From assembly GCF_000147715.2 (NCBI RefSeq), contig NC_017934.1, positions 124,001 to 188,000 on the forward strand: a DNA stretch of 64,000 bases, written 5' to 3'. The position numbers and the translations under genes were made by a program. Source of the stretch: Mesotoga prima MesG1.Ag.4.2 (lineage in GTDB: Bacteria; Thermotogota; Thermotogae; Petrotogales; Kosmotogaceae). Below are positions 45,277-53,177 of this stretch, in pieces. Numbering within the stretch: the first letter of the stretch is position 1; every line of letters begins with the position of its first letter. The notes under the pieces are model-generated. The model did no database searches, had not been told where the DNA came from, and was given only the letters and a program-made list of their open reading frames with translations.

Positions 45277-46319
45277 AGGGAGTCATAGAGAGTTATGAGA
45301 AGTTCCTGCCTATAACACCGAAGACTCCAAAAATAACGCTTCTAGAAGGGAACACTCCCTTGATCTACCTTGAGAACATAAGCAAACAGTACGGGGTGAA
45401 AGTCTATGTGAAGTATGAGGGCGCAAATCCGACGGGCTCCTTCAAAGACAGGGGGATGGTCCTTGCAATTGCAAAAGCGATCGAAGAAGGCTCAAGAGCG
45501 GTTATCTGCGCCTCGACAGGGAACACCTCTGCCTCTGCGGCGGCGTACTCCGCCCGGACCGGCCTGAAATCGATAATTCTAATTCCCGAGGGTAAGATCG
45601 CGATAGGGAAGCTAGCGCAGGCAATGATCTACGGGGCAAAGGTAATCCAGATAGACGGGAATTTCGATAACTGCCTTGAACTGGCCAAGAAGATCTCTGA
45701 GAACTATCCCGTCACGCTCGTGAACAGTCTAAATCCTTACAGACTAGAAGGTCAGAAAACGGCCGCCTTCGAGATCATAGATGTTTTGGGACGTGCCCCG
45801 GACTATCACTTCATCCCGGTGGGAAACGCGGGCAACATTTCCGCCTACTGGATGGGCTACAGGGAGTATCGTGAGAAGGGACTGTCGGAATCCCAGCCCA
45901 GAATGATGGGCTTTCAGGCAGAGGGAGCGGCCCCTATCGTATACGATAGAGTTTTCGAGCATCCCGAGACCATCGCGACCGCTATTAGAATCGGTAATCC
46001 CGCAAGCTGGAAAAAGGCAGTTGCTGCAAGAGACGAGTCGGGAGGCGTTATCGAGGCACTGACAGACGAAGAGATCCTTCACGCTCAGAAACTCCTGGCC
46101 AGCGCGGAGGGCGTCTTCTGCGAACCAGCCTCTGCGGCTTCCTTCGGCGGATTTCTCAGGAAGGCGCGAGAGGGTCTTTTTGAAGCAAGTGATATTGCCG
46201 TCTGCACACTTACCGGAAACGGACTTAAGGATCCCGATGCAGTCTTGAAGTCTGTAGACAGGCCTCTTGTGGTTGAGAATGATCTCGAGGTAGTTCTGAA
46301 AGAGGCGGGCTTGAAGTGA
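45273..46319 (+). CDS. thrC: Threonine synthase, copy A
   Basis: This 348-aa PLP enzyme converts O-phosphohomoserine to threonine. The PLP lysine is K58 in NPTGSFKDRGM; the phosphate loop is ASTGNTSASAAAYSARTGL and HFIPVGNAGNISAYWMGY; the C-terminal motif is CTLTGNGLKDPD. It is the short bacterial class. The ATG overlaps the hom-ask stop (ATGA) and the end overlaps thrB (GTGA), so the three genes are translationally coupled. Copy B (55331-56377) is about 90% identical by eye. Confidence 0.94.
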   Translation: MKGVIESYEKFLPITPKTPKITLLEGNTPLIYLENISKQYGVKVYVKYEGANPTGSFKDRGMVLAIAKAIEEGSRAVICASTGNTSASAAAYSARTGLKSIILIPEGKIAIGKLAQAMIYGAKVIQIDGNFDNCLELAKKISENYPVTLVNSLNPYRLEGQKTAAFEIIDVLGRAPDYHFIPVGNAGNISAYWMGYREYREKGLSESQPRMMGFQAEGAAPIVYDRVFEHPETIATAIRIGNPASWKKAVAARDESGGVIEALTDEEILHAQKLLASAEGVFCEPASAASFGGFLRKAREGLFEASDIAVCTLTGNGLKDPDAVLKSVDRPLVVENDLEVVLKEAGLK

Positions 46320-47164
46320 GACTGAAGGCGCCTGCCACGACGGCAAATATGGGGAGCGGATTCGACGTCGTCGGAATGGCGTTGAAGCTTCATAATACAG
46401 TTCAGTTCGAAAAGGCGAACCGCTTTAAGGTGCATTCTATCGGCAGGTATGGTCTGGAGATAGGGGATGCCGCGGAGACCTTCGGAAATGCTATAGAGAG
46501 ATTTGAGAAGCTCACCGGAAAAAAAGTTCCGGCCCTTCAGATTATTCAGGAGTGCGAGATACCGCCGGCCCGCGGGCTTGGCTCGAGCGCCGCTGCGATC
46601 GCCTCCGCGCTGTTCATCTCGAACATAATGACCGGAGGAAGGATTCCCACTGATGCGCTTCTCGAAATCGGAACGGAGATCGAAGGCCATCCCGATAACA
46701 TCGTCCCGTGTATGGTTGGCGGCCTCACCGTATCCTATTATGACGGTTCGAGGCTAGACTACGAGAAGTTCGAAATGCCCGATCACAGATTGACCTTTCT
46801 TGTGCCTGAGTTCAAGCTTTCTACAGAGGCAATGAGAAAGGCGCTTCCCGATTCGATTCCCTTCAAAGATGCTCTGGGGAACATAAAGAATGTCTCTCAG
46901 TTCATTTCCAAAGCCTCCAGGGGCGATTTCGCGGGAGCATTGAAATACACAAAAGACTTTATCCACCAGTCTTACAGGATAGACAGCGATCCCAGAATGA
47001 AGGAACTTGTCGATAGGACAGAAGAAAGGAATCCGGGTTACTGGTTTGTCAGCGGTTCGGGATCGTCCATCTGTTGCGATCTCGAAGATACCGGAGGCCT
47101 CCCGTATCTCGAGGCCGTAATTAGAACTTCACCGGCGAACGAACCCTTCATAGTCGAAATGTAA
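46316..47164 (+). CDS. thrB: Homoserine kinase, copy A
   Basis: This 282-aa GHMP kinase makes O-phosphohomoserine for ThrC. N-terminal APATTANMGSGFDVVGMAL; ATP-binding motif PPARGLGSSAAAIASALF at 83-100; EGHPDNIVPCMVGG; C-terminal VSGSGSSICCDLED. GTG start coupled to thrC. It is the least conserved pair of the duplication (roughly 80% identity with copy B). The stop is 24 bp from the convergent AsnB-like gene, with no clear terminator. Confidence 0.93.
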   Translation: MRLKAPATTANMGSGFDVVGMALKLHNTVQFEKANRFKVHSIGRYGLEIGDAAETFGNAIERFEKLTGKKVPALQIIQECEIPPARGLGSSAAAIASALFISNIMTGGRIPTDALLEIGTEIEGHPDNIVPCMVGGLTVSYYDGSRLDYEKFEMPDHRLTFLVPEFKLSTEAMRKALPDSIPFKDALGNIKNVSQFISKASRGDFAGALKYTKDFIHQSYRIDSDPRMKELVDRTEERNPGYWFVSGSGSSICCDLEDTGGLPYLEAVIRTSPANEPFIVEM

Positions 47165-47187
47165 GATAGTTAAAGACGTGAGCCGGG

Positions 47188-48612
47188 TCAACTTCTGTAA
47201 ACAGTGTCCGCGGCTCCTCTGCAGGGGAACTGCTCGTCGAATATCCGGTAGTACAGAAGCTCCTCTTTGGACCTGATTCCGTTGTTTTGCCTTTCGCGTT
47301 CGAATTCTGAGTCGCTTATAGCCTCCTCGGCGTACTCCTTCATGATATGAGACGATCCCGACCCGACGCTGAACTTGCTCTTTTTCCGCCAGACTACGCT
47401 TTCAGGAAGATCGTTTTCGAAGGCCTTGCGAAGAATCCATTTCTCAGTCTTTTCAGGCCCGTGGATCTTCCAGTCCACTGGAATCGAGAAGGCAAGATCA
47501 ACTACATTTGGGTCCATGAAGGGAACATCGAATTCGATCCCGAAAGCAAGAGCCATCCTGTCGTTTCGCTGGAAGCCCGAAAGATAGCCGTTTTTCGTTA
47601 TTCTCAAGGACTCTTCATCCACGGATTCTGCAGAGGGAAGCTCCTTCATATACTCGTAGCCGGCGAAGAGCTCATCGGCTCCTTCTCCCATCAGGACGAA
47701 AGAACTGTCTTCCTCTGCGGCCATCTTCGATACTATATAATTCGGTATCGCACTCCTCACAAGGGGAGGATCGAACGACTCGAGATGGTAAATTACGTCC
47801 GGAAGGACTTCGAGCATCTCTTTGAAATCGTAAGTGTATTCCCTGTGATCCGTGCCTAAATACCGGGAGACCTCCTTGGCGAACGCCGGATCTTTCCCCT
47901 CTTCGCTTCCTACGGTAAACGTCTTCAAAGAACCGTTCAGTTTGCTTGCAACGGCAGCTATACAGCTACTGTCCAGCCCTCCGCTGAGGAATACTATCGG
48001 CTCGGATTTGACCGCCGTCATTCTGTTGTCGACAGCCCTTTCGAGAGAAGTCCTGAGACGTTTCGCCGCCTCTTCTTCACTTTTTACTTGTCTTTCGGTC
48101 AACAGGTCTTCAAGTGAGGAGTACTCACTGAAGCCTTCGTTAGAAGAGAAAAAGTGGCCGGGCGGAAAGACCTGTACATGACTGCAGAAGGGAGTAAGGG
48201 CCTTCAGTTCCGAAGCGAAGGCGATTCCACCGTTACAGCGCCCGTAGTAAAGAGGCTTCAGGCCCAGAGGATCCCGGGCGACAAAGGTTTCGTCATCTGT
48301 ATCTATAGCGAAAGCGAAAGAACCATCCAGCTCGTTTAAAAATCCCGAACGGTTTTCCTTGTAAAGCTCGAGAATCCTTCGCGGCCAGACCTCCCCGGGG
48401 AAGTTTCTGAGGATACCGTCGAAGACAACGCTTTCCCTCGTGCCTTCGAAAACTATCATGTTTTCGTCAAAGGCATTGCTTACCACCGCTCCCATGCTCG
48501 CCTCTCCCTGGGTTTTTAGAACTCTCGTTTTGCTTCCCCTGTGTCTCAAGTAAGAAAGAGAGCCTTCTATCATTTTTCTCTCAGGTTTAAGGGTGACAAC
48601 AATTCCACTCAT
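47188..48612 (-). CDS. AsnB-like amidoligase without glutaminase nucleophile, copy A
   Basis: This 474-aa protein has the AsnB architecture: an Ntn-type N-domain and an ATP-pyrophosphatase C-domain. The C-domain is intact: FLSGGLDSSCIAA at 208-220, MGEGADELFAGYEY, and WRKKSKFSVGSGSS with the conserved Lys. The N-domain starts MSGIVV, so Cys2, the glutaminase nucleophile, is Ser, and the glutamine-binding NGEIYN is DGILRN (65-70). Glutamine hydrolysis should be impossible. Beta-lactam and carbapenam synthetases share this state. It may use ammonia or an internal amine. Start supported by GGAGG. Convergent with thrB, divergent from the opine-dehydrogenase gene. Confidence 0.88.
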   Translation of the reverse strand: MSGIVVTLKPERKMIEGSLSYLRHRGSKTRVLKTQGEASMGAVVSNAFDENMIVFEGTRESVVFDGILRNFPGEVWPRRILELYKENRSGFLNELDGSFAFAIDTDDETFVARDPLGLKPLYYGRCNGGIAFASELKALTPFCSHVQVFPPGHFFSSNEGFSEYSSLEDLLTERQVKSEEEAAKRLRTSLERAVDNRMTAVKSEPIVFLSGGLDSSCIAAVASKLNGSLKTFTVGSEEGKDPAFAKEVSRYLGTDHREYTYDFKEMLEVLPDVIYHLESFDPPLVRSAIPNYIVSKMAAEEDSSFVLMGEGADELFAGYEYMKELPSAESVDEESLRITKNGYLSGFQRNDRMALAFGIEFDVPFMDPNVVDLAFSIPVDWKIHGPEKTEKWILRKAFENDLPESVVWRKKSKFSVGSGSSHIMKEYAEEAISDSEFERERQNNGIRSKEELLYYRIFDEQFPCRGAADTVYRS

Positions 48613-48770
48613 TTAGAATACCTCCATTCCTAGTGCCCGTGCATGTTTCAGAATCCCAGTACTTAGAATCATCGTGTCGCTCAATAACTATTATAACATG
48701 GTGAAAATTGTTGAAATTTATCTCCAGAGCCATGTGCAGTCATTCCCCATGAATAGCGTGACACTCCCCC

Positions 48771-48804
48771 TTCACTTAGTTCACAAAAAAGTCTCCTGTA
48801 TAAT
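48771..48804 (+). promoter_or_regulatory. Promoter and conserved element of the opine-dehydrogenase operon A
   Basis: TTCACTTAGTTCACA (48771-48785) contains a direct TTCAC repeat and TTAGTT, then 17 bp to TATAAT (48799-48804). The same element is kept at 58836-58869 although the surrounding intergenic DNA has diverged. A minus-strand TATAAT within AACTATTATAACATGGTG (about 48688-48705), also conserved in copy B, may serve the AsnB-like gene. Confidence 0.65.
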
Positions 48805-48894
48805 GAAAATACAAGTAAGATAAAGCAAGGGAATTCTTGTTCTCTGTTATTTCCCATATTTTTATTTCTGGATGGGGGTCTAAGGAGGTGTTGT

Positions 48895-49974
48895 ATGAAG
48901 ATAGCTGTTATTGGTGCGGGAAATGGTGGACAGGCCCTTTCTGCCGTTCTAGCCATGAGGGGCCACGATGTCTCGCTATACAACAGAAGTCAGAAACGAA
49001 TCTCACCATTACTCTTAGAAAGAAAGATAAGAGTCGAAGGCGAGTCAGAGGGCAAAGCAAAGCTTAGATACGTTGGTACAGATATGAAGAAGGCGATAGA
49101 GGGTGCCGAAGCTATCATGGTTGTTGTGCCGGCCTTTGCTCATGCAAAAATCGCCGAAAAACTGGCCGAATGTATCGGCGAAGGTCAGATAGTTGTTTTG
49201 AACCCAGGGCGAACGGGCGGAGCGCTGGAATTCGACAAGATCTTCAGAGAAAAGGGAGTTAGAGAAAAGGCCGTGATCGCCGAGGCTCAGACCTTCGTCT
49301 TTGCTTCAAGAATTTCGGGCCCTGGAATGGTGAGAATATTCAGGATTAAGAATGCCGTTCCTATTTCAGTGCTTCCCTCAAAGGATAACGAGTCCGTATT
49401 TCCAATCATCAGCGAGATCATGCCCGAGTTCACGCTGGCAAAAAACGTTCTCTACACTAGCTTCAACAATATTGGCGCAGTCTTTCATCCCGGCGCGATT
49501 CTCATGAACGCCGGCTGGATTGAGACGAAGCATGGAGACTTCCAATTCTATCTTGAGGGGATTAGCCCATCGGTTGCGAGAGTTCTGGAGGCTCTGGACG
49601 AAGAGCGCTGCGAAGTAACAAGGAAACTTGGCGTGGAAGCCATGGGTGCGAAGGAGTGGCTTGATTACGCCTATGACGTAAAGGGTGAAGATCTCTATGC
49701 GGCCATCCATAGCAACGAAGGCTACAGGGGAATCATGGCGCCTATAAGTATTGAGAACAGGTACATTATGGAAGACGTGCCTATGAGTCTGGTTCCAATG
49801 AGCTGCTTTGGAAGAGAACTTGGAGTGGATACGAGAGTCATGGATTCGATAATAAGCATAGCCGGGGCAGTAATGGGGAGAGACTTCTGGAAGGAAGGAA
49901 GAAATCTTGTGAGCCTCGGCGTCGACGAAATGTCCGTAGAAGAATTGACCAGGTATGTCGAGGAAGGGACCTGA
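48895..49974 (+). CDS. Octopine/nopaline dehydrogenase-family enzyme, copy A
   Basis: This is a 359-aa protein. The N-terminal Rossmann fold has GAGNGGQALSAVLAMRGHDVS (7-27). The C-terminal octopine-DH domain has TSFNNIGAVFHPGAILMNAG with the catalytic His near 198, and EGYRGIMAPISIENRYIMED. Relatives reductively join an amino acid's amine to a 2-oxo acid, or run in reverse; others reduce ketopantoate-like substrates. Substrate unknown. AGGAGG precedes the ATG. The B12 protein gene begins 1 bp after its stop, so they are one operon. Confidence 0.87.
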   Translation: MKIAVIGAGNGGQALSAVLAMRGHDVSLYNRSQKRISPLLLERKIRVEGESEGKAKLRYVGTDMKKAIEGAEAIMVVVPAFAHAKIAEKLAECIGEGQIVVLNPGRTGGALEFDKIFREKGVREKAVIAEAQTFVFASRISGPGMVRIFRIKNAVPISVLPSKDNESVFPIISEIMPEFTLAKNVLYTSFNNIGAVFHPGAILMNAGWIETKHGDFQFYLEGISPSVARVLEALDEERCEVTRKLGVEAMGAKEWLDYAYDVKGEDLYAAIHSNEGYRGIMAPISIENRYIMEDVPMSLVPMSCFGRELGVDTRVMDSIISIAGAVMGRDFWKEGRNLVSLGVDEMSVEELTRYVEEGT

Positions 49975-49975
49975 T

Positions 49976-51595
49976 ATGAAGATACTAGCAGGGGCCATTG
50001 GAAGCGATATTCACACAGCGGGAATTCTTAACTTCTTGAACTTGGCGCGTAATGAAGGCTATGAAACGATCTACATTGGAAGCGTGATAGGCATTGACAA
50101 ACTGCTAGACAGCATAGAAGAGGCCTCGCCGGACATAGTGGCCGTAAGCTACAGGCTGGGAAAAGAGTCCTGCGAGCAGCTCCTCCGAGAACTGAAAGTC
50201 TCGCTGGAAAACAGAGGAATAGAAAAGAGACTGATCTTCGGTGGAACGGTCGAGACGGCCGAGGTGGCTGAAAAGAGCGGTCTCTTCGAGAAGGTCTTTG
50301 ACGGCAGCGAGATGCCGGAGGAAGTCGTGATGTTTCTCAGGGGCAAGACGGACGAAAAGGGAGAGGTCGACTATCCTCAGACACTTCTCGAAAGAATCGC
50401 CTCCAAAAAGCCATATCCGTTGATAAGACATCACATAGGGCTTGAGACGGTCGATGCAACAGAGGAAGCCGTCAGAAAGCTTGCTGAATCGGGCTTGCTG
50501 GATATCATCTCACTGGCTCCGGACCAGAACTGCCAGCAGTGGTTCTTTCAACAGGAGAATATGATCTCCTCGGAAGACGGGGCGGGGGGCGCGCCTTTCA
50601 GAAAACGAGAGGATTTTGAAAGGATGTATGCTGCCAGCAGGACCGGTAACTATCCATTGATGAGGTGTTATTCTGGAACGAGAGACCTCCTGAAATTCTC
50701 CCTTCTCTTAAAAGAAACCTTGAACAACGCGTGGGCCGCGATACCCATTACCTGGTACTCTCAGCTTGATGGGAGATCAGATCGTGAACTTCTGGAGGCA
50801 ATAAGAGACAATCAGGCCGCAATCGCCTGGAATGGTGGAAAGGGAATCCCGGTTGAGATAAACGAGGCCCATCAGTGGGCGCTCAGATACTGCCACGCTG
50901 CCGTAGAGGTTGCTACTGCCTATCTTGCAGCGATGGCTGCCAAGCGACTCGGTGTGCAGGTCTACGTGGCTCAGTACATGTTCAACACGCCCCCGGGGAT
51001 CTCACCGAAGATGGATTTGGCGAAGGCGCTGGCGAAGAAGGAACTTATAGAGTCTCTTGAGGGTGACGATTTCACCGTTGTCACGATGGTAAGACCCGGG
51101 CTCATGTCGCTTCCGGCAGACCCCGATATGGCGAGGGGCCAGCTTGTTTCATCTGTCTACACTGCCATGAATATTGACCCGGACATAGTTCACGTGGTTG
51201 CATATTGCGAGGCGACGAGAAGAGCAACCGACGTCGAAATCATCGAAAGTGTGAAGATGGCGAAACAGGCGATAAATGAAGCGATCAAGGGCCTTCCTGA
51301 CTTCAGACAGGACAAGGAGATTCATGAACACAAACAGTATTTGAAGAGTGAATGTAAAGTGATAATTGAGGCCATTGAAAAAATAAAGACGGGTGAGCTC
51401 ACCTCGCCCGAGACAATATACACGGCCGTAAAGACGGGAATTCTTGATGCGCCTGGACTCAGCAAAATGTCGGTCGCAAAAGGCGCCGTCAGGGCCGCGA
51501 TAATCGACGGCCAGTCCTGCGCGGTCGACGAGGAAGGAAAGAAGATAGACGAAAACGATAGACTTACCGCTTTGTCAGGTGCAAATAAGGATTGA
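49976..51595 (+). CDS. Fused glutamate-mutase-like B12 protein, copy A
   Basis: This is a 539-aa protein. Residues 1-125 form a B12-binding domain very like glutamate mutase S: GAIGSDIHTAG with the D-x-H-x-x-G motif (His13 as lower ligand), AVSYRLG in place of S-x-L, and LIFGGTVE. The remainder resembles the GlmE TIM barrel, best seen at the end: SECKVIIEAIEKIKTGEL and KTGILDAPGLSKMSVAKGAVR. S and E parts are thus one chain with the B12 part first. The region aligned to the GlmE arginine claw reads LAPDQNCQQW rather than TRQNRY, so the substrate probably differs from glutamate. The ATG at 49976 is chosen over one at 49955 inside the previous gene. Confidence 0.82.
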   Translation: MKILAGAIGSDIHTAGILNFLNLARNEGYETIYIGSVIGIDKLLDSIEEASPDIVAVSYRLGKESCEQLLRELKVSLENRGIEKRLIFGGTVETAEVAEKSGLFEKVFDGSEMPEEVVMFLRGKTDEKGEVDYPQTLLERIASKKPYPLIRHHIGLETVDATEEAVRKLAESGLLDIISLAPDQNCQQWFFQQENMISSEDGAGGAPFRKREDFERMYAASRTGNYPLMRCYSGTRDLLKFSLLLKETLNNAWAAIPITWYSQLDGRSDRELLEAIRDNQAAIAWNGGKGIPVEINEAHQWALRYCHAAVEVATAYLAAMAAKRLGVQVYVAQYMFNTPPGISPKMDLAKALAKKELIESLEGDDFTVVTMVRPGLMSLPADPDMARGQLVSSVYTAMNIDPDIVHVVAYCEATRRATDVEIIESVKMAKQAINEAIKGLPDFRQDKEIHEHKQYLKSECKVIIEAIEKIKTGELTSPETIYTAVKTGILDAPGLSKMSVAKGAVRAAIIDGQSCAVDEEGKKIDENDRLTALSGANKD

Positions 51596-52053
51596 AATGC
51601 GCCGAAGATCGTCGGCGGAAGTGAGGCCCGCTTTGCGGGGAAGTGGTGTTACTCTAATCAGACGCAAGGCGCCGAAAAGTATCGGCGGTCGCAATGCCGG
51701 CGAAGAACATGCCGGGACGCAAGGCTGGGCAAGAACAGCCCAGGTCGCAATGCTGCCTTCGGCAGGAGGCGATTTGAAGCCAGTTCCGCTTTGCGGGAGA
51801 AGAGCCACTGTTCGCTTGCTAGAAGACGAGAGTTATAATCATTGACCGTCAACGGTCTACCGTCCTCTGACAAAGCGTAAAGAGCGGGTTATAAGAAGCG
51901 GGTTAGCAAGAACGGGTTATCAAAACCGGGTTGTGAAAACTCGAAAAAAGGTTTTGATTTGTGCAAAGGCACATTTGCTTTGGGAAGACGCAGTGAGGGA
52001 CTTATGATAAACTGCTACCAGATGACAATTCCGGACGATTATTCAGTTCTTTT
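51596..52053. repeat. Repeat region between the two gene blocks, part 1
   Basis: 51661-51764 is the third hairpin array (GACGCAAGGC/GTCGCAATGC decamers between hairpins). 51775-51865 is the shared module with AGAAGACGAGAGTTATAATC. 51884-51943 is the 14-bp tandem array (GCGGGTTATAAGAA, GCGGGTTAGCAAGA, ACGGGTTATCAAAA, CCGGGTTGTGAAAA). No gene. Confidence 0.85.
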
Positions 52054-52236
52054 GTAGGGGCGAACGGCTGTTCGCCCGAAAGAGAACCGTGCAAAAGGAG
52101 GGACCTCACATGCGGAGAACCGGGTCTGGGTTTTTCGGTTCTAGCTGAATAGACGGTGACATACGGTTAGGAACTCGTCAGTCCACTATTCGAAATGCTA
52201 CGGGATGATAATTCCAGACGATTATGCAGTTCTTTT
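52054..52236 (+). repeat. 183-bp module between two left palindromes, copy 1
   Basis: It starts with GGGCGAACGGCTGTTCGCCC and runs to the next identical palindrome. It contains GGTTCTAGC, GAATAGACGGTGACATACGG and GAACTCGTCAGTCCACTATT. An almost identical module is at 61838-62020, in both cases directly upstream of a RAYT element. Confidence 0.8.
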
Positions 52237-52551
52237 GTAGGGGCGAACGGCTGTTCGCCCGCGATAGCTTGACAAAATGTTCGCATCGCGGCAATGTTTG
52301 TTGGGAGCCATGGTTGATGGCAGAGTAATCTTGAGTAGCATTGGCAAAATCGTTTATGAACATGTCATCCGCAATGAGAAAGAACTGAATCGAATTCGTG
52401 AGTACATTGAGAATAACCCCTTGAGATGGCAGATAGACAGAGAGAATCCCGACAGAAAGACAAGTCAGGTTCTTTCAACAATTGAAGAGGACGATCTCTA
52501 TCCTTGGGAAGATTGATCCTTAATAGCGGGCGTGCCGCCGCACGCCCCTAC
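52237..52551 (+). mobile_element. RAYT deletion derivative B (non-autonomous REP element)
   Basis: This 315-bp unit has the same two deletions as 41521-41836: the 5' junction GCCCGCGATAG|CTTGACAA and the internal junction joining IGKIV to YEHVIRNEKELNRIREYIEN. Intact palindromes lie at both ends (52241-52260; 52526-52551). The coding remnant lacks the histidine motif and cannot be an active transposase. Confidence 0.88.
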
Positions 52552-53116
52552 ATCCGTTTGGATCGAAATTATTTGCAATGCAACTCACAACTTGGAACTT
52601 GCAACCGTTATTTTCTGAGAACGGAGAACCTTTCAACGGTCAACCAGTTTCTCTTGTTCTTACGAACCGCTACCCGCTACCACCGGCCACGGTTTTTCAT
52701 AAGCCCAAATCCTGAACAGGAGCACTTCAGGATGACTTGATGAGTTGGTTCTGATCAGATTGCTTCAATTTGCCTTCTTCTGCGTTTCTTCTTTTTACAA
52801 CTGACAACTGCAACTTGGAACTAATTTTTTGCTTTTTCCAACCACCAACCCGCTACCCCCAACCCCGGTTTCTCGAAGCCCAGATCCTGAAGAGGAGCAC
52901 TTCAGGATGACTTGATGAGTTGGTTCCTTGGGAAGACTGATCCTTAATAGCGGGCGTGCAGCCGCACGCCCCTACATCCGTTTGGATCGAATTCATTCGC
53001 ACATGCAACTCACAACTGGAACTTGCAACCGTTATTTTCTGAGAACGGAGAACCTTTCAACTGTCAACCAGTTTTTCTTGTTCTTACGAACCACTAACCG
53101 CTACCCCCGACAACGT
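52552..53116 (+). repeat. Repeat region between the two gene blocks, part 2
   Basis: Two composite units follow with a second right-type palindrome at 52950-52975 (one mismatch, GTGCAGCCGC), preceded by a shortened RAYT tail (CCTTGGGAAGACTGATC). Stem-loops of the form GATCCTGAA-AGGAGCACTTCAGGA occur at about 52708 and 52884. No gene. Confidence 0.8.
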
Positions 53117-53177
53117 CTTTACGGTGTATACTTTTGATTGTTAGTGGCTTCATTGCTTCAGGAGGGGGTGCAACAAT
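53117..53177 (+). promoter_or_regulatory. Conserved leader of block B
   Basis: CGTCTTTACGGTGTATACTT, TAGTGGCTTCATTGCTTCAG and GAGGGGGTGCAACAAT match the leader of block A at about 90%. The start is ATG here. Confidence 0.5.

Noticed and set aside
47188-48612. Ordinary glutamine-dependent asparagine synthetase
   Set aside because: Cys2 is Ser and the glutamine-binding motif is absent in both copies, so the usual annotation would mislead.
49976-51595. Cobalamin riboswitch linked to the B12 protein
   Set aside because: Only about 280 bp separates the divergent genes, and no B12-box-like sequence is visible.
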